Origin: Nitrospinia bacterium
GTDB taxonomy: Bacteria > Nitrospinota > Nitrospinia > Nitrospinales > JAJDAT01
Direction: 5' to 3'
DNA length: 64,000 nucleotides
Assembly: GCA_029261715.1 (NCBI GenBank)
Contig: JAJDAT010000004.1
Location: 1 to 64,000 of the forward strand
Positions 38,938 to 47,540 of this stretch are shown here, one piece after another. The notes under the pieces were generated by a model. That model saw only the letters and a list, made by a program, of their open reading frames with translations, made no database searches and was not told the origin of the DNA. The translations under genes and the position numbers were made by a program. The first letter of the stretch is position 1. Each line of letters starts with the position of its first letter.

Positions 38938-39428
38938 CTTTATTTGGATAAGACTCAACAGCGCTAATTTCTCCAAAAAGAAGTAAGGCAAAATGGCCTT
39001 AGCCAATGCGTAATCAAAAACCGGGTTGAAGTAAATTCCCGATTTTAACGGAAAAAAACATAACTTTCAAATATGAATTGGCTATTCTACTTGCAACCTC
39101 GATTCAATTAATAAAAACGACTGCAAAAGGATATTAACTTGGTTTTGAAAGGGGATTCGTGGAGCGTTTTCAAGGTTTTCCTACGCAAAATAACAGCGTA
39201 TTTAAAGCTCATATATGTTAACCTTGGCGAAGCTAAAAAATAAGCTTTGCTATCAAAGAGAGACTTGATTTATATATAGTATTTAAAATCGTGTCAAGGA
39301 AAATATTGATTATTGGCCACTTATCGGAACTTTCCGACCCCTTAATCGTCTCCCACTAGCAGCAAAGACTAAATATCGGAACTGAACGCAAATAAATTTA
39401 GTTATTTAACAGGAGCTTCTCTTAAGTA
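38938..39428. other. Intergenic region between divergent htrA-like and cysH genes
   Basis: No real gene. It contains one copy of a ~160-bp diverged repeat (39077-39235), a small hairpin around 39227-39250 (GCGAAGCT/AGCTTTGC) and a 14-bp palindrome TCGGAAct TTCCGA near 39326. A TCGGAA half-site recurs near 39378, upstream of cysH, and might be a regulatory site. Confidence 0.45.
39077..39235 (+). repeat. Diverged intergenic repeat, copy A
   Basis: Shares ATTCTA-TTG-ACCTCGATTCAAT-AAAAACG and, further on, GAGC-TTTTCAA-TCC-GCAAAA-TA-CG-ATTT-AA-TATG-TAA-CTTG with 43781-43950, with about 10 bp length difference between the blocks. Both copies read on the plus strand and lie upstream of a plus-strand gene. 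Matched blocks are too long and ordered for chance, but no exact alignment was run. Confidence 0.55.
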
Positions 39429-40115
39429 ATGAATCTCAAAGAATTAAATAGTAAAAGTGCGGAAGAAATTTTGGATTGGTCCTCAAAGGAATATTCTGGT
39501 CGGATAGCTTTGGCTTCTAGCTTTGGACTGGAGGATATGGTTTTAATCGACATAATTTCTAAATTACCTCAACCAATTTCTATTTTCACTTTAGATACAG
39601 GTAGACTGCATGAAGAAACATATACATTAATAGATCGAGTCAGATCACGTTACAAACTTGAAATCGTTACCTACTTTCCAGACTCTTCTTCAGTAGAAAA
39701 ACTCTTAAGAGAAAAGGGATTCCTTTCTTTCCGAGAAAGTCTTGAAAACCGCAAAGAATGTTGCCGAATCCGAAAAGTAGATCCTCTAAATCGCGCTCTT
39801 AAGGAATTAAGCGCTTGGGTAACTGGGTTACGTAAAGATCAAAATGTTACTAGGAATGATATACAAGCAGTAGAAGAGGACAAAGATCACCCACCACTTG
39901 TTAAAATAAACCCTTTAAAAGATTGGGCTTCAGGAGATATTGAGAAATACATTCTCAAAAATAATGTTCCAACCAATCCTTTACATAAACAAAATTATCC
40001 AAGCATTGGATGCGCTCCTTGCACTCGATCCGTTGAGCCTGGCGAAGACCCCCGATCAGGTCGATGGTGGTGGGAAAACCCAGAGCACAAAGAATGCGGT
40101 TTGCATCAAAAATGA
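39429..40115 (+). CDS. cysH: Adenylyl-sulfate (APS) reductase, thioredoxin/glutathione dependent
   Basis: 228 residues of the CysH family. Motifs: ASSFGLEDMVLIDI for nucleotide binding, TLDTGRLHEETY, CCRIRKVDPL and YPSIGCAPCTR with the redox-active ECGLH at the C-terminus. The two Cys pairs (CC and C-x2-C) bind a [4Fe-4S] cluster and mark an APS reductase rather than a PAPS reductase. It reduces APS to sulfite for cysteine synthesis. No other sulfate-assimilation gene is adjacent. It is divergent from htrA-like and convergent with an MBOAT gene 67 bp away. Confidence 0.9.
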   Translation: MNLKELNSKSAEEILDWSSKEYSGRIALASSFGLEDMVLIDIISKLPQPISIFTLDTGRLHEETYTLIDRVRSRYKLEIVTYFPDSSSVEKLLREKGFLSFRESLENRKECCRIRKVDPLNRALKELSAWVTGLRKDQNVTRNDIQAVEEDKDHPPLVKINPLKDWASGDIEKYILKNNVPTNPLHKQNYPSIGCAPCTRSVEPGEDPRSGRWWWENPEHKECGLHQK

Positions 40116-40182
40116 AACACTAAAAAGCGCTTCTATTCATTTCCTCGTCTGACATTAGCAGTTTTCAAATCCTAAACCCCCT

Positions 40183-41574
40183 TTAGAATTGAAAATAAAT
40201 AAACGGTTGATCGCTAAAATCTCCCCCAAAATACATCAAAACGGTTAGCAGAATTATAAAAGAATATCTTAATCCCTTGTGCATTTTTAAGATAATTAAT
40301 GAGTTATTTTTCATCTCTTGAAATAACTCAACCACCAACAAAATCGAAATAATTAAAACTACCTCGATTAAGTTTTCAAAAAAGCTGGGCAAAATTTGAA
40401 AATTATTAAATATGCTGATTAACATTTCATAGGCTTGCTTACCTGAAGACGCCCGAAAAATTAACCACCCAAGGCAAACGAACTGATAAGTTAAAAAAAT
40501 CTGAATAATCGGATTCACTCTATTCCAAACCTTTGAAATATTGTGATGAATTCCAATTAAGATACCGTGATAAACTCCAAAAGATCCAAAACTCCAACTA
40601 GCCCCGTGCCATAATCCACCAAGCAGCATGGTTATAAGAATATTTATGCAAGTTCGTCTAGCTCCTTTTTGATTCCCTCCTAACGGGACATAAAGATAGT
40701 CTCTTAACCAGGAAGACAACGAGATATGCCATCGACGCCAAAATTCTGCAATATTTCTTGAGAAATACGGTTGTCGAAAATTCTCCATAAGCTCGATGCC
40801 CATGACTTTTGCCAATCCAATGGCCATTAAGGAATAGCCTAAAAAATCACAAAAAATTTGAAAACTGAAAGCGTAAACTGCTATCAACACTTCGCTTCCA
40901 TTGTGAAGACTTAATTGAGAAAAAATAGGATCAACAATCCGAGCCAGATTATCCGCAATAAAAATTTTTAAAAATAACCCCCAATAAAACAACAAGGCGC
41001 CTCGAAAAAAACTTTCTACTTTAATAACGCGAGGTTGAAGTATTTGAGGAAGTAATCGAGTTGCTCTTTCAATGGGTCCTGCGATCAGTTGTGGGAAAAA
41101 GGCCACATAAAGAGCAAAATCAAAAAAGTTTCTTTCAGCTTGAATTTTTCCTCGATAAACGTCGATGGTGTAGCTCATTGTCTGAAAAGTATAAAAAGAA
41201 ATTCCTACTGGCAAGATTATTTCAAGAAAATACGGTTGGACGTTCAAACCTAAAAGTCTAAATAAATCACCAAAACTCTCAGCAAAGAAACCAAAGTATT
41301 TAAAAACTCCTAATAAAGTCAGATTGAAAGCTACGCTAATAACAACGAATCGCTTTTTTATTTTTTTATCCTGATTCGATAAGATTTTAAGACCACAAAA
41401 ATAATCACAAAGAGTTGATACAAATAACAAGAATAAATACTTCCAGTTCCAACTCCCATAAAACACATAACTAGCAACCAGTAATAATCGGTTTTGATAG
41501 ATATGAGGTAAGGTCAAATACAGGCTGTAAAAAAAACAGAAGAAAAGAAGGAACTCTATGGAGTGAAACAACAT
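40183..41574 (-). CDS. MBOAT-family O-acyltransferase (AlgI/DltB-like), copy 1
   Basis: 463 residues with about ten membrane helices. Family motifs are FFPQLIAGPIERA, WRRWHISLSSWLRDYLYVPLGG and, holding the presumed catalytic His, LGGLWHGASW near residue 320. AlgI-type proteins move an acyl group across the membrane to an exported polymer and usually work with a periplasmic SGNH protein. The SGNH gene directly upstream (41690-43630) fits that pairing. This pair lacks its own ACP. It is clearly paralogous to the MBOAT at 47541-49004. Confidence 0.92.
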   Translation of the reverse strand: MLFHSIEFLLFFCFFYSLYLTLPHIYQNRLLLVASYVFYGSWNWKYLFLLFVSTLCDYFCGLKILSNQDKKIKKRFVVISVAFNLTLLGVFKYFGFFAESFGDLFRLLGLNVQPYFLEIILPVGISFYTFQTMSYTIDVYRGKIQAERNFFDFALYVAFFPQLIAGPIERATRLLPQILQPRVIKVESFFRGALLFYWGLFLKIFIADNLARIVDPIFSQLSLHNGSEVLIAVYAFSFQIFCDFLGYSLMAIGLAKVMGIELMENFRQPYFSRNIAEFWRRWHISLSSWLRDYLYVPLGGNQKGARRTCINILITMLLGGLWHGASWSFGSFGVYHGILIGIHHNISKVWNRVNPIIQIFLTYQFVCLGWLIFRASSGKQAYEMLISIFNNFQILPSFFENLIEVVLIISILLVVELFQEMKNNSLIILKMHKGLRYSFIILLTVLMYFGGDFSDQPFIYFQF

Positions 41575-41689
41575 TGATTATTTCTCAATTCAGGAAACTT
41601 TGAATAACCGATTTAGTAAAAACGGGAAAGGAGTTTATTTTTTAAGGACTTGAAATTATTTAGATTTAAATATCAAAAGGATTTCAACT

Positions 41690-43630
41690 TTATGGTTCAA
41701 GAGAGCCTTTCATATTCATGAGAGATTCAATCTTTTTTTCGTAGTTGGAAAAAGCCCCAAACGAACTGTACCCTGACCTAATTGTCTTAATTTTTTTTAC
41801 AAGTTCTAAAGCTCGGTCATAATCTTTAATTTCGACTAAATAATCTAGAGCTTTTTTATAAATAGATCTAACCAGCAAAGGAGATGAATAATACAAGTTT
41901 TTAAAGTTTCGTAAATTTAATTCTTCTGGATAAGATTTTAGATCACGTCCAATTATAGAATTTGCAAAAAGATAAGACAGATTATACTTTGGTCCAGTTT
42001 TTAGAAAAACTATGACCTCTTTAAGACTAGAAACTATTGGATTATCAATATGTCTATCGTTAAAAAAACGTTTCCACCAACCAAAGTCAAAATCTTTCAA
42101 CAAAGGGTTTAGCTGAAATGAAACGCTCTCATACTTTTTAGCCAAATCATCTTTCCCTTGTGCAAAAAGAATTTGGGCTAAGACCCAATAAGATAGTGAA
42201 AAATCTGGACTCTTTATAATTACATCTCTAAGTAAACTTTCTACTTCCGCTCTTATTTCTGTTGTTAAAAACTCTTCTTCAAACTGCAGGAAGCTTCCTA
42301 ATGAGAACTCTACTGCTGACGTGGTCCATTCTTCCTTTTTTCTAATAAAATCCGTATAAATGCATTTACTATTAAAAACAACGCACCCCGAACAAATTAA
42401 ATCTTCAATTTTATTACTTAAAAATAAACTCTTTAAATATTCAATTTCTAATCGTTCAGAACTTATTGTTTGCTTTGCAAATGGTTTTGGTAATTCAGGA
42501 TCTATTTTTAACTGGTCATTCAATGACAGTTTTACGCTATATGCTAAAATTCGATTACCGCTCCCCGTTAAATGCTCTTTATCACTCTTGAAGAAAAATT
42601 TCTTTCCTTCCGCATTTAATGTCACCCCATTATTTATATAAAAAACATTGAGATATGACTTTGCTAACTCTTGGTAAAGCTTATCTACTTGCTGGATCAA
42701 CAAAACTCTTTTTTTATCCGCTTCACATTCTTTACGATTTTCTCCAGAGCAGAAAGATGGACTAGACATAGATCCATTATTTTCCAATTCTGTCGGCAAA
42801 CTAATCAAACCGACAGAAATACCATCTTTATCTGCCCTTCGAATCACTTTCTGAAGTTCTTTTTTATAATAGAAAAGATTATGAGGCTGGAACCTATAGG
42901 GCAAAGGTTTGCGACTAGGACGAGGAATTTTCATAAGAGAGTTTTTTAACAGAACTGTTAAATTTTGTCCCCATTTAACATCTTGCACCCAGGCTCCAGA
43001 ATTGCAAAATTGAGCCGAACTAGATATTCTCGTCCCTAATTTTGTAGCGTCTTTAGAACCAGCCATAATTAGAATCATATCTGGTTTAAATTGTAATGCC
43101 TCATGCTCAAAAATAAATCTTACATCGCAAATACCATATCCCCAGTGACCAAAATTGAGTACTTGGTAAGAACGATTAGAACTTTTGGAGCTGTTTAACA
43201 TTCTTTCAAGATGCCGCGGATAATTAGCTTCGCTAGGCGCTCCTTCTCCAAGAGTCGTAGAATCTCCTAAAGTAATAATTCGGAAAATATTCGATTCGGC
43301 GATTTTATTGAAATAAGGTCCTTCATATCCCCATTTATTAATAATAGTATCTCCCTTAGCATGGCGAACCAAACCTTCTAAACCAAATAAAGAATATTCT
43401 CCTTTAATTTGCGTCGAAGTCTTTCCTTTTACTATTTCGGCAAAATAATAGTTATCATCTGCAAAAATATTTTTTCGGATATGATAAGGCAAGGGCGGGG
43501 ACGCTTCAATATGCGCAACTCTGTCTGTATACTGAGGAAATTTATCAACGTAATAATCAGCAAAAGCTTCCAACGCAATAAAAAAAATTAAAACTAAAAT
43601 TGGCTTCTTAAATTTATTTTTTTTCTCCAT
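41690..43630 (-). CDS. SGNH/GDSL hydrolase-like protein with C-terminal helical repeats, copy 1
   Basis: 646 residues. An N-terminal membrane anchor (residues ~10-25) is followed by an SGNH domain: IITLGDSTTLGEGA with the nucleophile Ser near residue 122, the Gly/Asn blocks around FGHWGYG and IMAGSKDAT, and the Asp/His pair in SDKEHLTGSGN near residue 348. The last ~250 residues are predicted helical and TPR-like (YDRALELVKKIK). By analogy to AlgJ/AlgX and PatB, it would transfer or remove an acyl group on a glycan in the periplasm. It is upstream of and paired with MBOAT copy 1; the layout mirrors 47541-50825, but the gene order is reversed. Confidence 0.82.
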   Translation of the reverse strand: MEKKNKFKKPILVLIFFIALEAFADYYVDKFPQYTDRVAHIEASPPLPYHIRKNIFADDNYYFAEIVKGKTSTQIKGEYSLFGLEGLVRHAKGDTIINKWGYEGPYFNKIAESNIFRIITLGDSTTLGEGAPSEANYPRHLERMLNSSKSSNRSYQVLNFGHWGYGICDVRFIFEHEALQFKPDMILIMAGSKDATKLGTRISSSAQFCNSGAWVQDVKWGQNLTVLLKNSLMKIPRPSRKPLPYRFQPHNLFYYKKELQKVIRRADKDGISVGLISLPTELENNGSMSSPSFCSGENRKECEADKKRVLLIQQVDKLYQELAKSYLNVFYINNGVTLNAEGKKFFFKSDKEHLTGSGNRILAYSVKLSLNDQLKIDPELPKPFAKQTISSERLEIEYLKSLFLSNKIEDLICSGCVVFNSKCIYTDFIRKKEEWTTSAVEFSLGSFLQFEEEFLTTEIRAEVESLLRDVIIKSPDFSLSYWVLAQILFAQGKDDLAKKYESVSFQLNPLLKDFDFGWWKRFFNDRHIDNPIVSSLKEVIVFLKTGPKYNLSYLFANSIIGRDLKSYPEELNLRNFKNLYYSSPLLVRSIYKKALDYLVEIKDYDRALELVKKIKTIRSGYSSFGAFSNYEKKIESLMNMKGSLEP

Positions 43631-44019
43631 TTAACTCATAATCAAAATAGCATCGTTTCTAATAAGCACGGCAAAGCTTTTACTTTTTAAATTAACTTAT
43701 CAAAGAATTGCAAGTGTTAATAATGCGCCAAGGATTAACAAACATTTTGGCCTTTTAAAAAGCATAATTTCCAAACCTCAATTAACCATTCTATTGTATA
43801 CCTCGATTCAATCTAAAAACGCTTAAAATATATTAAGAGAATTTTTTATAATTACTCTCAAAAAACAATTTCTAGAGCCATTTTCAATACTCTCCAATGC
43901 AAAAATAGCGACGAATTTCAAAATAATCTATGGTAATCTTGTTGGAGTTATAGATACGCTTCACTATTTAAGAGATAAAAAGCTTCTTTTTCCTTCCCAC
44001 CTGAGTCATTCTTAAAATT
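43631..44019. other. Divergent intergenic region between SGNH copy 1 and the MaoC-SDR gene
   Basis: No ORF of note. It carries copy B of the diverged intergenic repeat (43781-43950) whose 3' end is ~70 bp from the MaoC-SDR start. No convincing promoter was identified on either strand. Confidence 0.45.
43781..43950 (+). repeat. Diverged intergenic repeat, copy B
   Basis: Counterpart of 39077-39235 (see that entry for shared blocks). The two copies flank the minus-strand MBOAT/SGNH pair in direct orientation, 4.7 kb apart. Confidence 0.55.
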
Positions 44020-45234
44020 ATGTCTGACACATTTTTAGATCTAGATTATGAAGACATTGACCTTGGGATGGAAAAATCGTTTTCTGTTACAATTACCGAA
44101 GAACTGGTAAATAAGTTTTCTGAAATATCGGGCGACATTAGTCCCCTGCATATGGATGAAGATTTTGCAAAAGAATCCCAATTTGGTAAACGTCTTGTTC
44201 ACGGGATGTTATTAGCTTCATTTATTTCTCAAATGGTAGGAATCCATTTACCAGGAAGAAATGGTTTATGCGTATCTCAAGAAACTCAATTCCCTAACCC
44301 ATGCTTTATTGGGGATACAGTTCAAGTTGTAGGAAAAGTCGAAAAAAAATCAGACGTAGGTCGAATTTTAACTTTAGATCTCAAAATCTTCCGAGAACCA
44401 GATTGCCCCGTTTTAGTTGGAAAGATTAAAGCGATGGTATTGGCAAAAAAAAAACTTAAAAATATAGAAAAAACCGAAGGAATGGATCTATCAAACAAAA
44501 ATGTTTTAATCGTTGGAGGAAGCGGCGAAATTGGCGGGGCTATTGCAAAAACTTTAGCTCTGCATAAAGCTAATGTGACAATTACTTACAATAAAAGTAA
44601 AGAGTCGGCTCAAAAGTTAAAAGATGAAATGTTGACTGAAAATTGCGTTTTAACAGCTTACGAAGCTGACCTAACGTCTCCCGAAGGATTAAATAGTTTT
44701 TTTCAAAATCTATCTCTAGAAGACAAAAGTTTTGACACTCTAATTCATTGCGCAGCAGGAGACTTAGAACAAAAAAGTTTCGCAGATTCAACCTGGGAAG
44801 ATATGCAAAAAAATTTAGATATTTCCATTAAAGGTTTTTTTTCTATAACTCATAAACTCTTACCGGCTATGGTAGAAAAAAAATCAGGCAATATCATAAC
44901 AGTTCTAGACACTCAAGTTATTGGATCGCCTTCTGAAAAAAACGCGCCCTATGTAACTTCTAAATATGCCCTTTTAGGGCTTTCTAAAGCTCTCGCTAAA
45001 GAATATGGACCTCACGGCATTAGAGTTAACATGTTATCGCCAGGACTTACGGACACAGATTTTGTGAAATTTATGCCACAGAGAATAAAAGATACCGTAG
45101 CTTTTGAAACTCCTTTAAAGCGCATCGCTTATCCTGATGATATTGCAAAAATAGCTTTATTCCTCGTCTCCGACTTATCAGATTACTTATCTGGAGTTAA
45201 CCTTCCCATTTGTGGAGGCCACGACATGGTCTAA
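44020..45234 (+). CDS. MaoC-like hydratase fused to a short-chain dehydrogenase/reductase
   Basis: 404 residues. Residues ~10-150 form a MaoC/hot-dog domain (ISGDISPLHMDEDFAKES and VHGMLLASFIS, holding the Asp/His site of (R)-specific enoyl hydratases). Residues ~158-404 form a classical SDR with VGGSGEIGGAIAKTLA and Y311-V-T-S-K315. The position 13 before the catalytic Tyr, normally Ser, is Thr298. The fusion could interconvert enoyl-, 3-hydroxy- and 3-keto-acyl thioesters. It lies upstream of the FkbH/ACP/MBOAT genes but is separated from them by a strong palindrome and a repeat element, so joint transcription is uncertain. Confidence 0.88.
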   Translation: MSDTFLDLDYEDIDLGMEKSFSVTITEELVNKFSEISGDISPLHMDEDFAKESQFGKRLVHGMLLASFISQMVGIHLPGRNGLCVSQETQFPNPCFIGDTVQVVGKVEKKSDVGRILTLDLKIFREPDCPVLVGKIKAMVLAKKKLKNIEKTEGMDLSNKNVLIVGGSGEIGGAIAKTLALHKANVTITYNKSKESAQKLKDEMLTENCVLTAYEADLTSPEGLNSFFQNLSLEDKSFDTLIHCAAGDLEQKSFADSTWEDMQKNLDISIKGFFSITHKLLPAMVEKKSGNIITVLDTQVIGSPSEKNAPYVTSKYALLGLSKALAKEYGPHGIRVNMLSPGLTDTDFVKFMPQRIKDTVAFETPLKRIAYPDDIAKIALFLVSDLSDYLSGVNLPICGGHDMV

Positions 45235-45249
45235 AAATTTAGACCATGT
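45224..45249 (+). terminator. Perfect palindrome spanning the MaoC-SDR stop codon
   Basis: ACATGGTCTAAA and TTTAGACCATGT form a perfect 12-bp stem around AA. The TAA stop codon lies inside the left arm. There is no T-run of note downstream, so this may be a processing, pausing or attenuating hairpin rather than a simple terminator. Confidence 0.55.
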
Positions 45250-45325
45250 ACTAATTTTGATATTGCCGCTGTTTATATCAAACGATAAACTCCGAACCAA
45301 GCGTTTCTAAATAACCAAATTCTTT

Positions 45326-45433
45326 TTTAAGGGAACCTCTAAAAACTGTTTTTGGCTACGAGTGGACCTTATGAAATAAGGGCTTACGAGTTGCCCCAAG
45401 TATAAATATTAAATTATTAGAGACACCCTTAAA
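45326..45433 (+). repeat. ~108-bp element with terminal inverted repeats, copy 1 (MITE/REP-like)
   Basis: Ends TTTAAGGGAACCTCTAA and, inverted, TTTAAGGGTGTCTCTAA. An internal hairpin CCTTAT-gaa-ATAAGG lies at 45367-45381. The left end, the central GACCTTA...AAGGGCT block and the overall length match the copy at 55795-55903. No coding capacity. Confidence 0.65.
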
Positions 45434-45468
45434 TTAAAGCTCGCTTTAAACAAATCATATTCAAAAAT

Positions 45469-47283
45469 ATGACAAAACCTCACTTTCAAGAATCTATTGA
45501 GAACCTCCAAACAATAGCCGAAAACCTAAGCCCTGCACCAAGCTTAAACTCTTATTTATCTGTAAAAACAAAGATTCTTGAGATAGTTTCCGCAATCCCC
45601 ATTGAGCAAAAAACCCGAATAGCCATAATATCCACCTTTTCAATTCAACCTTTGGATCTATGTCTTATTTTGGAAAGCGCCAAGCAAGGAATCGCCTTAG
45701 AAGTGTATGTTGGAGAATACAATCAAATTTTCCAAGAAACTTACCAACTTGATAGCGGTTTAAATCAATTCAAACCGGATGCAGTGTTTTATTTCTGTCA
45801 ATTTGATCGACTCATTCCCCATAAAGGAGTTTCGGCAATTGACAAACCCGATATTGAAGAATTAAATAAAAAGATTTTAGATCTATACCATCAGTTTAGA
45901 AATCACCACAATTCCCTCTTTGTTTTTAGCAACTTTATTATCCCAATTAGTTTCCCTTATAGCAATTTACCGTCTGATGATTTATCTCAGTCTCTAAATA
46001 ATTTTAATCAAAAATTTAATCTAAACTTTCAAAACCTAGAAAATGCTTGCGTATTTGATTTAGAAAACTTAGCCCAATTCCATGGAAAGGGAAACATCAC
46101 ACATCCCTTATTAAAATTTTCCTCTGACCTTTATTTTAGCGAAGGCTTCATGGTAGAGGTCGGCAAAAAATTAGCCACAGTCATCACAAGTTATAAGTCT
46201 AAGGCTAAAAAATGTCTGGTACTGGATTGCGATAATACTCTTTGGGGGGGAATTGTTGGCGAAAGCGGTATCGACGGAATTAGACTATCCGATACAGGTC
46301 CAGGAAGCGAATTTTACGAACTACAAAAAAGAATAAAATCTTTGTATAATCGCGGAGTTATTCTTGCTTTGAATAGCAAAAACAACATGACCGACGTACT
46401 AGAAGTCCTTCAGAAACACCCTTATATGCTTCTTAAAGAAAAAGATTTCGCTTCTATTCAGGTTAATTGGGAAAATAAAGCCGAAAATATGATCACTATC
46501 GCTAACGACCTGAATATTGGACTTGATAGCATGTTATTTCTGGACGACGACCCAATTCAGAGAAAACTAGTCCGAGACCTCCTGCCTGAGGTCAAAGTCG
46601 TCGAGCTACCTAAAAACCCTGTCACGTACTTTCAGATAGTTCAAACTCTTACTGATTTCGAAACTATTAGGCTAACTGACGAGGATAAAAAGCGAGGCTT
46701 AAGTTATGCCGCTCAAAAAGAGAGAAAAGTTTTAGCGTCTAAATCTGAATCTTTCGATGAATATTTAAAAAGCCTCAACACTGTGATTGAAATTAATCCG
46801 GCTGACACCAAAGAAATAGCCAGACTTTCGCAGTTATGCCAAAGAACAAATCAATTTAATTTATCCACAAAAAGATATACCGAGTCCGAGCTAAAAGACT
46901 ATTTAAATTCATCAGATAAAAAAATATTCTCGTTAAAATCCAAAGACATTTTTGGCGATGATGGAATTGTCGGACTTGGAATTGTAAATGTTGACGACTC
47001 AACAGAATGGAAACTCGATTCATTCTTAGTAAGCTGTAGAGTTTTAGGACGAAATATAGAAAACGCTTTTATTGATTACATTTCAAGAATGGGATTAAAA
47101 TCTTCCGTTACTGTATTAAAGGCAGAATATTTACCGACTGCAAAAAACTCTCAAATAAAAACTTTTTTTGAACGCGTAAACTTTATAAAAAAAACAGAAC
47201 AAAACCATAAAATTGAATTTGAACTTGAACTAACCAATTATAAGAGGCGAACGTTTCCTGGCATACAGGTTGTCGAAAATTAA
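45469..47283 (+). CDS. FkbH-like HAD-IIIC protein (acyl/glyceryl loading onto ACP)
   Basis: 604 residues. The N-terminal ~240 residues are an SGNH-like domain; the HAD core begins at LVLDCDNTLWGG (Asp-x-Asp-x-Thr near residue 252) with NSKNN and LFLDDDPIQRKLV as later HAD motifs; the C-terminal ~180 residues are a GNAT-like domain (LAARL... KSKDIFGDDGIVGLGIV). In polyketide pathways, FkbH proteins take 1,3-bisphosphoglycerate and load a glyceryl group on an ACP. The ACP gene starts 3 bp after this stop, exactly the expected partner. A different phosphorylated acyl substrate cannot be ruled out. Confidence 0.88.
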   Translation: MTKPHFQESIENLQTIAENLSPAPSLNSYLSVKTKILEIVSAIPIEQKTRIAIISTFSIQPLDLCLILESAKQGIALEVYVGEYNQIFQETYQLDSGLNQFKPDAVFYFCQFDRLIPHKGVSAIDKPDIEELNKKILDLYHQFRNHHNSLFVFSNFIIPISFPYSNLPSDDLSQSLNNFNQKFNLNFQNLENACVFDLENLAQFHGKGNITHPLLKFSSDLYFSEGFMVEVGKKLATVITSYKSKAKKCLVLDCDNTLWGGIVGESGIDGIRLSDTGPGSEFYELQKRIKSLYNRGVILALNSKNNMTDVLEVLQKHPYMLLKEKDFASIQVNWENKAENMITIANDLNIGLDSMLFLDDDPIQRKLVRDLLPEVKVVELPKNPVTYFQIVQTLTDFETIRLTDEDKKRGLSYAAQKERKVLASKSESFDEYLKSLNTVIEINPADTKEIARLSQLCQRTNQFNLSTKRYTESELKDYLNSSDKKIFSLKSKDIFGDDGIVGLGIVNVDDSTEWKLDSFLVSCRVLGRNIENAFIDYISRMGLKSSVTVLKAEYLPTAKNSQIKTFFERVNFIKKTEQNHKIEFELELTNYKRRTFPGIQVVEN

Positions 47284-47286
47284 CTT

Positions 47287-47511
47287 ATGGAAGAAAAACT
47301 CAAAAAAATATTTGTAGATTTATTTAACTTTCACGATTTGCAAGATCACATGACACGAGACGATATACCAGACTGGGATTCTATGCGTCACCTTAGTCTA
47401 ATTCTAGAAATAGAAAAAGAATTTGACCTCAGTTTATCTATTGAAGACTCCATTCATATGGTTTCCATAAGAGCTATTAAGGAAATCATATCGGAACATG
47501 GAGATATCTAA
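47287..47511 (+). CDS. Free-standing acyl carrier protein
   Basis: 74 residues, short and acidic, with the phosphopantetheine site D-S-M at residues 31-33 (Ser32 in PDWDSMRHL). Its place between fkbH-like and MBOAT genes suggests it carries the acyl group, loaded by the FkbH-like protein and used by the MBOAT. It begins 3 bp after the fkbH-like stop and ends 29 bp before the MBOAT start. Confidence 0.9.
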   Translation: MEEKLKKIFVDLFNFHDLQDHMTRDDIPDWDSMRHLSLILEIEKEFDLSLSIEDSIHMVSIRAIKEIISEHGDI

Positions 47512-47540
47512 AATCATTTAGACCTTAAACATCCACAATA

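Noticed and set aside
39159-39221. 20-codon GTG ORF with a GGGG ribosome-like site upstream of cysH, ending in Cys (possible leader peptide)
   Set aside because: The matching repeat copy at 43781-43950 has no equivalent ORF, and no attenuator structure follows it.
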